7,008 nt of DNA from Lentisphaerota bacterium. Its GTDB lineage: Bacteria; Verrucomicrobiota; Lentisphaeria; Oligosphaerales; Oligosphaeraceae. Made by a program: the position numbers and the translations under genes. Below, piece by piece: positions 1 through 4,962 of this stretch (position 1 is the stretch's first letter; the number at the start of each line of letters is the position of its first letter). The DNA is taken from NCBI GenBank assembly GCA_012800625.1, contig JAAZIY010000370.1:1-7008 (forward strand). Direction: 5' to 3'. The notes below the pieces were generated by a model that ran no database searches, was not told where the DNA came from, and saw only the letters and a list, made by a program, of their open reading frames with translations.

Positions 1-2
1 AC

Positions 3-2033
3 AATCAGCAGACCATAGCCGGCGACGAGCTGCCTGAGCCTATACAAATACAAATCGGCAGTGCAGAGCAGCCGCTGGTAGGCGTGCCGGTTTTTTTCAG
101 GCTGACCAGTGACTCCGATAAGGCTCGGTTGAGTGAAAACCGCGTGCTGACCAATAACCGCGGCATAGCCAGCACCAGGCTAGTGACCAGTTCCGGTTAC
201 ACTGGAAAACACGAGCTGTTCGCTGAGATAGGAGAGCGAGACGGGCAGGGCGCATATCAGTTTCGCGCCATTCCCATCAGCGCCATGTCTTTGAGCTGGA
301 CCACGCTTCTTATCGATGTGCTTGGCGGGCTGGCTCTGTTTATCTACGGCATGATGATGATGAGCGAAGGGCTGCAGTTGATTGCCGGCAACCGCCTCAA
401 AAACATCTTGCAGATGTTCACCGGCAACCGCATCAGCGCGGTGCTTGCCGGTCTGGGGGTGACCGCCCTTATACAGTCTTCGAGCGCCTGCACGGTGATG
501 GTGGTCGGCTTTGTCAATGCCGGCCTGCTCAATCTTTCGCAGGCCATAGGCGTGATTTTCGGTGCCTCGATCGGCACCACGGTGACTGCCCAGATGGTTT
601 CGTTCAAGCTGGAGACCCTGGCTCTGCCGGCTATTTGCGTGGGCGTCATAGTTTTGCTTATCGCCAAACGCAGCAACAGCCGCGGCATCGCCTACACCAT
701 ATTGGGCTTCGGCATACTATTTTTCGGCATGATGCTGATGTCTGACAAAATGCGGGCGATTTCTGACTTTCCCAGCTTCAAGGCCGCCTTTCAGCATTTT
801 GACTGTCGTCCTGTGGCTGGCGGCAGCCTGCCCTTGATTCCGGTGTTTGGCGCCATAATGGTGGGCATTGTGATGACTGTCATTGTGCAAAGCAGTTCTG
901 CCACGGTGGGTATTGCCATAGCCCTGGCGCAAAGCGGCCTGCTTAATTTTTACACCGCCGTGCCCTTGGTGCTGGGCTGCAACATAGGCACCACGGTGAC
1001 CGGGCTTTTGGCCTCAATGAAAGCCAGCCGCGTAGCGCGGCAGGCGGCTTTGTCGGCCACTGTTTTCAAGATATTGGCCGTGAGCGCCATGATATTGCTT
1101 TTTTATCTGCCCTGGAATGGGGTGCCCTGCTTTATGCGTCTCATTGACCTCATCACCAGCGGCAATGTTTTTGCCGAGCATCCCGAGAACATAGGGCGTC
1201 ACGTGGCCAATGCGCACACTGTTTTCAGTCTGGTCGCAGTGCTGCTCTTCATGCCTTTCATCGGCACCATAGCCTGGCTGGCCGGCGCGGTTCTGCCGGC
1301 TGGCAAGGGCGCTGCGGACGCGCTCAGCCGCATCTGCCATATGGAGCACAACCTGCTTAATGCGCCCTCCGCCGCTCTGGACCACACCATCAGCGCCCTG
1401 GTAAAAATGTGCGCCGTCTCCGTCGAGGCCTCGCGCGACGCGGTTACCGCCTTTGTCAACATGGACCTGGGCATGGAGGAGAAGATCAACGCCCAGGAGG
1501 CGATGATAGACCTGGCGCAGCATGACATCATTGACTACTTGATCAAGCTGACTCGGCGCAACCTCAGCGAGCAGCAATCCATCTTTATCCCGGTTATGAT
1601 GCACTGTGTCAACGACATTGAGCGCATAGGCGACCGCGCCATCAATATCTTTGAGCTGGTGAAGAACCTGGAGGCAACGAGCAGCGATTTTTCGCCTAGG
1701 GCCTTGTTGGAGATTAAGGAGATCGAGTTGAATTTGAGCAAGACAGGTCAGCTACTTATTGACGCCATCAATGAGACTGACTATACTATGATTGAGAAGG
1801 TCATCAAGAACTGCGGGGAAATCAGCATGCTGGCCGGGCGTTTCGAGTACAACCACGAGGTGCGTCTGCGCAGCAAGGACTGCAGTGTTGAAAACGGGGT
1901 GATCTACGTGGAGCTGCTGGCCAATCTGGACCGCATCTCGGCGCATCTGCTAAATGTGGCCGAACGCGCCCAGGACATTTTTCGGCATCGCCTGGCTTTC
2001 CGGCATGACGAAAAAGGCAGAACTGACATATGA
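3..2033 (+). CDS. Na+/phosphate cotransporter with N-terminal Ig-like domain and C-terminal PhoU-like domain (5' partial)
   Basis: The frame is open from base 3 without a stop, so the true start lies before the window; the GTG at 84 falls inside a domain and is not a convincing start. 676 residues are visible. Residues 1-92 look like a bacterial Ig-like (Big_1/invasin type) domain: AGDELPEP, then PLVGVPVFFRL, then NNRGIASTRL. A membrane domain follows from about residue 100 and has the inverted-repeat signature of the Na/Pi cotransporter family: QSSSA at 158-162 with GASIGTTVT after it, and QSSSA at 296-300 with GCNIGTTVT after it. From about residue 440 the chain is soluble and helical and carries PhoU-like motifs (NDIERIGDRAIN near 537, ANLDRISAHLLN near 640). 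Family knowledge says it takes up phosphate with Na+ across the inner membrane; the PhoU-like tail is probably cytoplasmic and regulatory. The Ig-like domain should be periplasmic if a signal peptide lies upstream. The stop overlaps the next gene by ATGA, which implies translational coupling. Confidence 0.9.
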   Translation, partial: NQQTIAGDELPEPIQIQIGSAEQPLVGVPVFFRLTSDSDKARLSENRVLTNNRGIASTRLVTSSGYTGKHELFAEIGERDGQGAYQFRAIPISAMSLSWTTLLIDVLGGLALFIYGMMMMSEGLQLIAGNRLKNILQMFTGNRISAVLAGLGVTALIQSSSACTVMVVGFVNAGLLNLSQAIGVIFGASIGTTVTAQMVSFKLETLALPAICVGVIVLLIAKRSNSRGIAYTILGFGILFFGMMLMSDKMRAISDFPSFKAAFQHFDCRPVAGGSLPLIPVFGAIMVGIVMTVIVQSSSATVGIAIALAQSGLLNFYTAVPLVLGCNIGTTVTGLLASMKASRVARQAALSATVFKILAVSAMILLFYLPWNGVPCFMRLIDLITSGNVFAEHPENIGRHVANAHTVFSLVAVLLFMPFIGTIAWLAGAVLPAGKGAADALSRICHMEHNLLNAPSAALDHTISALVKMCAVSVEASRDAVTAFVNMDLGMEEKINAQEAMIDLAQHDIIDYLIKLTRRNLSEQQSIFIPVMMHCVNDIERIGDRAINIFELVKNLEATSSDFSPRALLEIKEIELNLSKTGQLLIDAINETDYTMIEKVIKNCGEISMLAGRFEYNHEVRLRSKDCSVENGVIYVELLANLDRISAHLLNVAERAQDIFRHRLAFRHDEKGRTDI

Positions 2034-2332
2034 GCAAGGGTTTGGCATATCTGGAGGGGCGCAAGTTCTGCGTCGTCTTTGTAAAAGTGCTTGACGCCGC
2101 CAGCGAGCGTGTACAGCTGCGCTGCCTGCATGGCCGCGCCAGCATAGAAAAGGGGCGCATCAATGTGGTGGCGCCCTCCGGCAATCTCTTCACTGTGCCT
2201 GGCACGGCCATGTCCAGCGTGCTGCCTAGCGACGGCACAGCGCTGCTGAAAGACGCGGAGTACTTCTGCATGGTCAAGGTAGACGACAATATCGAGCTGG
2301 TCAGCGAGCCTGGCCAAGGCATCGTTTTCTGA
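2030..2332 (+). CDS. Hypothetical 100-aa protein coupled to the Na/Pi cotransporter
   Basis: I do not recognise this family. The ATG overlaps the transporter stop as ATGA (2030-2033), the usual sign of coupled translation; the nearest Shine-Dalgarno-like AAGG (2014-2017) is 12 bases away, so the gene probably depends on re-initiation. The protein has no signal peptide or membrane span and should be cytoplasmic. Its pattern of short hydrophobic stretches separated by polar turns (CVVFVKVL, RVQLRCL, GRINVVAP, YFCMVKVD) suggests a small mostly-beta fold. It has three cysteines (residues 14, 33 and 80) without a clear metal-binding spacing. Its position suggests a link to phosphate transport or its regulation, but this is inference only. 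Coupling and codon use like the neighbours support a real gene. Confidence 0.75.
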   Translation: MSKGLAYLEGRKFCVVFVKVLDAASERVQLRCLHGRASIEKGRINVVAPSGNLFTVPGTAMSSVLPSDGTALLKDAEYFCMVKVDDNIELVSEPGQGIVF

Positions 2333-2357
2333 AAATGTGTTTTTGGGACACTAAGAC

Positions 2358-2419
2358 AGACCCTGTCCAAAAAGGTCATAACGCCGAAAGGCCGTTATGA
2401 CCATTTTGGATGGGGGTCT
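2358..2419 (+). terminator. Long hairpin after the phosphate module, possible terminator or palindromic repeat
   Basis: The core is a perfect 10-bp stem, GGTCATAACG (2374-2383) with CGTTATGACC (2393-2402), around a CC-GAAA-GG cap. Beyond an A-A mismatch it extends through CCAAAA (2367-2372) pairing TTTTGG (2404-2409), and after a few mismatches through AGACCC (2358-2363) pairing GGGTCT (2414-2419). ATTTT directly follows the core stem, giving a weak U-tail, so it could end transcription of the phosphate module 40 bases after the last stop. The full-length pairing is longer than a typical terminator needs and also resembles an extragenic palindromic element. Confidence 0.5.
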
Positions 2420-2521
2420 ACATACTGACCAGAAGCAACTCAACTTTGACAATTTAAATCTTCATAGTTCTTTGCTGTTCATTTGTGTACATTAAGTGGG
2501 TTTCAAGGCTTTTTGGACAGG
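2362..2521. repeat. 13-bp perfect inverted repeat bounding 160 bp
   Basis: CCTGTCCAAAAAG at 2362-2374 is the exact reverse complement of CTTTTTGGACAGG at 2509-2521. The enclosed DNA has no open frame of note. The layout is like a small non-autonomous mobile element with terminal repeats, but the flanks (AGACAGAC before, ATTTAACTA after) show no obvious target duplication, and the left arm is also part of the hairpin at 2358-2419. A 12-base piece of the same motif (CCCTGTCCAAAA) recurs after oadB at 6657-6668, so it may instead be a dispersed extragenic repeat. Confidence 0.45.
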
Positions 2522-2586
2522 ATTTAACTATTTCGTGCCTTATCAATGCGGGGATCGCTGATTTTTCCTTCTGCTTGTCAGTCTGA

Positions 2587-2615
2587 TTCGCAAAAACCTA
2601 TTGGTGAAATATATT
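2587..2615 (+). promoter_or_regulatory. Candidate sigma70-type promoter for oadGAB
   Basis: TTCGCA (2587-2592; 4 of 6 consensus positions) is followed after 17 bases by TATATT (2610-2615; 5 of 6). Transcription would begin near 2622, giving a leader of about 60 bases before the oadG GTG at 2682. The spacing is ideal, but the surrounding DNA is AT-rich, so chance matches are likely. Confidence 0.35.
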
Positions 2616-2670
2616 AATTGTTTTCCAACTCAGGCATTTTCGTCTGGTTTTATTTTCATTTCAACAAAGC

Positions 2671-2684
2671 GAGGCAAGCTAGTG
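2671..2684 (+). promoter_or_regulatory. oadG: Ribosome binding site fixing the GTG start of oadG
   Basis: GAGG at 2671-2674 lies 7 bases before the GTG at 2682-2684, which is ideal spacing. It favours this start over upstream TTG/GTG codons at 2601 and 2604, which would add 26-27 residues atypical of OadG and lack a good Shine-Dalgarno sequence. Confidence 0.7.
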
Positions 2685-2936
2685 GAAGTCATAGTCAACT
2701 CACTGGTAATTTCCATTTTGGGCATAGGTTTTGTGTTTTTATTCCTGTTAATTCAGGTGGCTTTGACCAACTATATGGCCCGGCTTGCCGCCAAATACTC
2801 TTATTTGCTGCCCGAGCCGCAGAAGCCGCTGCGCAAGAAGCCTGCTGCTGTCAAGCCAGCGAGCGACAGCGGCGATGACGCCGATGAAATCGTCGCGGTC
2901 ATCACTGCCGCCATACAGGCACACCGGGCAGGCTGA
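2682..2936 (+). CDS. oadG: Sodium-pumping decarboxylase gamma subunit (OadG)
   Basis: This 84-residue protein has the layout of OadG: a very short N-terminus, one membrane helix (about residues 4-27, NSLVISILGIGFVFLFLLIQ), a basic and proline-rich linker (PEPQKPLRKKPAAVKP, about 44-59), an acidic patch (SDSGDDADE), and a C-terminal amphipathic segment EIVAVITAAIQAHR. The VA-I-AAI-A-R pattern at the C-terminus is typical of the family. OadG anchors the alpha subunit to the membrane-embedded beta subunit and helps assemble the pump; in characterised enzymes it can bind zinc. The GTG start is chosen because of its well-placed GAGG and because it gives the usual family length of about 80-90. The gene lies 55 bases before oadA, consistent with one operon. 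Sequence conservation in this family is low, so the call rests on topology, C-terminal pattern and neighbours. Confidence 0.85.
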   Translation: MEVIVNSLVISILGIGFVFLFLLIQVALTNYMARLAAKYSYLLPEPQKPLRKKPAAVKPASDSGDDADEIVAVITAAIQAHRAG

Positions 2937-2991
2937 GATTTTCTGCAGTCAAGTTAAATCAATACATTCATTCATCACCAAGAGGAAACTT

Positions 2992-4797
2992 ATGAAGAAG
3001 ATACGTTTCATGGACACCTCCTTCCGGGACGGTTTCCAGTCAGTCATTGGCGCGCGCGTCATCACTGCCGATTTTATTCCGGCACTTGAGGCGGCGGTGG
3101 AGGCCGGTATCGATCATATGGAGGTGGGCGGCGGCGCGCGTTTTCAAAGCCCTTACTTTTACTGTCAGGAAGACGCCTTTGACTCGATGGACCTTATTCG
3201 TAAAACCGTAGGTCCCGAGGTCAATTTGCAGACTTTGGCTCGCGGCATCAACGTGGTTGGCCTCTCTTCTCAGTCCAGCGACATCATCAATCTTCACGCC
3301 AAGCTTTTCAAGAAGCACGGCATTACCACCATTCGCAACTTTGACGCGCTCAACGACGTTCGCAACCTTGAGTACTCCGGTCGCTCTGTTTACGATAATG
3401 GCTTGCAGCACCAGGTGGTTATCACTCTTATGGGGCTGCCTCCGGGCATGCAGGATTCCTACGCGCATTCCGCCAAGTTTTATTGCGACATGCTTGAGAA
3501 AATTCTTGAGAATCAGCTGCCTTTCCACAGCTTGTGCTTCAAGGACGCCTCTGGCACCTGCACGCCTCAGGTTATCCGCGATGCGGTGAAACGTTCCAGG
3601 GAGATACTTGACTCCGCTGGTATGAAGGACATTCCCATCGAGATGCACACCCATGACACTGCTGCCATGGCGGTGGCCTGCTACATGGCTGCCATTGAGG
3701 GCGGTGCGGAGATCATCGACCTTTCCATGCGCCCCATGTCTGGCGGCACTGGCCAGGCTGACATACTCACCATGTGGCATGCTTTCAAGGGCACTGAATA
3801 CACCCTTGACATTGACTACGAGAAGATACTAAAGGCCGAGGAAGTTTTTGAGCAGTGCATGAGCAAATACATGCTGCCGCCAGAAGCCAAGGAGACCAAT
3901 CCGCTAATCACACTTTCGCCCATGCCTGGCGGCGCGCTTACGGCCAACACTCAGATGATGCGCGACACCAATTGCCTGCATCTATTCCCGGATGTTATCA
4001 AGGCCATGCGCGAGGTTGTCGAGCGCGGCGGCTGCGGCACCTCGGTGACCCCGGTATCACAGTTTTATTTCCAGCAGGCCTTTGCCAACGTCACCCAGGG
4101 ACCTTGGAAGAAGATCACTGACGGCTACGGCAAGATGGTGCTGGGCTACTTTGGACGCACACCGTCCACCCCGGACCCGGAGATCGTGAAGCTGGCCGCT
4201 GAGCAACTGCAATTGGAGCCGACTACTGAAGACCCGCGTCTGCTCAATGACCAAGACCCCAGCCTGGGCATCGCCGCCCAGGAGGCCAAACTGAAGGCCA
4301 ACAATCTGCCAGTAAGCGAAGAGAACATCTTCATTTTGGCTTGTTGTGAAGACAAAGGACTAAGCTTCCTGCAGGGCAAGGCCCCGTTGGGCGTGCGTTA
4401 CGCCGAGGACAAATCAGAACAAAAGGAAAAAAAGGTGAGTAAATCAGCAAATGGCAATGGCGCTTACACAGTAACAGTCAACGGCAAAGCATATCACGTC
4501 GAGGTAGGTCCGGCTGGTGCGGCGCCGGCAGTATCGGCGGCTCCGGCGGCAGCGGCTCCGGCGGCAGCAGCGGCTCCGGCGGCGGCTGGCACTGAGCTGC
4601 GCAGCCCCATACCTGGGACCGTGTTGCGTGTGGTTGCTGAAGTGGGTCAGAGCATCAAGGCTGGTGACGAGATTATCGTCATCGAGTCGATGAAAATGGA
4701 GCAGCCCATCAAGGCAGATTCGGACGGTGTAGTGGTGTCCATTGATGTTGACACTGGTGACACTGTCGAGGCTGACCAGGTCGTGGCACATATTTGA
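2992..4797 (+). CDS. oadA: Sodium-pumping oxaloacetate decarboxylase alpha subunit with biotin carrier domain (OadA)
   Basis: The ATG at 2992 follows AGAGGAAA (2981-2988) at good spacing and yields 601 residues. Residues 1-300 form a carboxyltransferase TIM barrel of the HMGL-like/pyruvate-carboxylase type: MDTSFRDGFQS (7-17, metal-binding Asp8), RNFDALNDVRN (115-125), FKDASG with the catalytic/metal Lys184, and EMHTHDT with metal ligands His219 and His221. The conserved carboxylase C-terminal region follows to about 470. Next come a charged junction (471-481), an Ala/Pro linker (about 507-535) and a biotinyl domain with ESMKME, the biotin going on Lys568. The barrel transfers carboxylate from oxaloacetate, giving pyruvate, to biotin, and OadB then releases CO2 while pumping Na+. 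The protein is divergent: the usual EVWGGATFD reads EVGGGARFQ (44-52), so the Trp is Gly, and KDMAG reads KDASG. A pyruvate- or other acid-specific carboxyltransferase is the main alternative. The junction at 4421-4442 may allow alternative products. Confidence 0.9.
   Translation: MKKIRFMDTSFRDGFQSVIGARVITADFIPALEAAVEAGIDHMEVGGGARFQSPYFYCQEDAFDSMDLIRKTVGPEVNLQTLARGINVVGLSSQSSDIINLHAKLFKKHGITTIRNFDALNDVRNLEYSGRSVYDNGLQHQVVITLMGLPPGMQDSYAHSAKFYCDMLEKILENQLPFHSLCFKDASGTCTPQVIRDAVKRSREILDSAGMKDIPIEMHTHDTAAMAVACYMAAIEGGAEIIDLSMRPMSGGTGQADILTMWHAFKGTEYTLDIDYEKILKAEEVFEQCMSKYMLPPEAKETNPLITLSPMPGGALTANTQMMRDTNCLHLFPDVIKAMREVVERGGCGTSVTPVSQFYFQQAFANVTQGPWKKITDGYGKMVLGYFGRTPSTPDPEIVKLAAEQLQLEPTTEDPRLLNDQDPSLGIAAQEAKLKANNLPVSEENIFILACCEDKGLSFLQGKAPLGVRYAEDKSEQKEKKVSKSANGNGAYTVTVNGKAYHVEVGPAGAAPAVSAAPAAAAPAAAAAPAAAGTELRSPIPGTVLRVVAEVGQSIKAGDEIIVIESMKMEQPIKADSDGVVVSIDVDTGDTVEADQVVAHI
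4421..4442 (+). promoter_or_regulatory. oadA: Slippery A7 run with internal start site inside oadA
   Basis: AAAAGGA (4421-4427) is a good Shine-Dalgarno sequence 7 bases before an in-frame GTG (4435-4437, Val482); initiation there would yield a free 120-residue biotin carrier beginning MSKSANGNG. Overlapping it, the zero-frame codons GAA AAA AAG place A AAA AAG in the exact phase of a -1 slippery heptamer like that of E. coli dnaX. After a -1 slip the next codons are GGT GAG TAA (stop at 4440-4442), giving a catalytic subunit of about 483 residues without carrier. I see only a weak downstream stem. Function is inferred, not shown. Confidence 0.4.
4538..4583 (+). repeat. Short direct repeats encoding the Ala/Pro linker of OadA
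   Basis: CGGCTCCGGCGGC occurs three times (4538-4550, 4553-4565, 4571-4583), at 15- and 18-base spacing. It encodes a flexible Ala/Pro linker that lets the biotinyl domain swing between the carboxyltransferase site and OadB. Such linkers are usual in the family and their repeat number is likely to vary between strains. Confidence 0.75.
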
Positions 4798-4845
4798 AGT
4801 TTCTGAGCTTATTTGGTCTTCTTGCCTAAAGCTGCCCTGGCTTTG

Positions 4846-4865
4846 CCCGGCTCTGCTGAGCTGGG
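4846..4865 (+). promoter_or_regulatory. Hairpin in the oadA-oadB leader
   Basis: CCCGGCTC (4846-4853) pairs with GAGCTGGG (4858-4865) over 8 bp, including one G-T pair, around a TGCT loop. It lies in the 162-base gap between oadA and oadB and is not followed by a T-run, so it is not a standard terminator. It may stabilise or process the message and set subunit ratios; this is inference. I see no gene or clear promoter in the gap. Confidence 0.4.
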
Positions 4866-4947
4866 TAAAATTCTCGGCCTGCTATTGGCAAGTTGGCCGG
4901 GCTGTTGCAGGCTTTCAAGCAATTACTCAGCCACAAGCTTCCAACCC

Positions 4948-4962
4948 AGAAGGAATTCCATG
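4948..4962 (+). promoter_or_regulatory. oadB: Ribosome binding site fixing the oadB start
   Basis: AGAAGGA (4948-4954) ends 5 bases before the ATG at 4960. It selects this start over upstream alternatives in the same open frame (from 4813), whose encoded peptide has no family resemblance. The chosen start also puts a signal peptide exactly at the N-terminus. Confidence 0.8.

Larger units (their letters stand above)
2333..2681. other. Intergenic region between the phosphate and decarboxylase modules
   Basis: These 349 bases hold no credible gene. They are AT-rich compared with the genes on both sides. They contain a long imperfect palindrome (2358-2419), a 13-bp inverted repeat with arms at 2362-2374 and 2509-2521, a related TTTTTGGGACA at 2340-2350, an isolated TTGACA at 2446-2451 with only a poor -10 at 17 bp spacing (TCTTTG), and a better candidate promoter at 2587-2615. 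The last 60 bases form the probable leader of oadG. Confidence 0.7.

Noticed and set aside
1014..1604. 196-codon open frame on the minus strand inside the Na/Pi gene
   Set aside because: It is an antisense shadow; it has no recognisable domain and the plus-strand membrane and PhoU-like protein explains the DNA.
2446..2474. Perfect TTGACA -35 box as the oadGAB promoter
   Set aside because: At 17-base spacing the -10 is TCTTTG, which is poor. The candidate at 2587-2615 fits better, although neither is proven.
2785..2991. Upstream extension of oadA to 2785
   Set aside because: The added 69 residues overlap oadG, show no conservation, and the ATG at 2992 has a good Shine-Dalgarno sequence and begins directly at the first barrel motif.
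3040..3780. 246-codon open frame on the minus strand inside oadA
   Set aside because: It lies opposite a gene with clear catalytic motifs. Its product is rich in His, Arg and Val without family features, as expected of an antisense shadow.
4813..4959. Upstream extension of oadB to 4813
   Set aside because: The added 49 residues would bury the signal peptide, and the ATG at 4960 has AGAAGGA at 5-base spacing.
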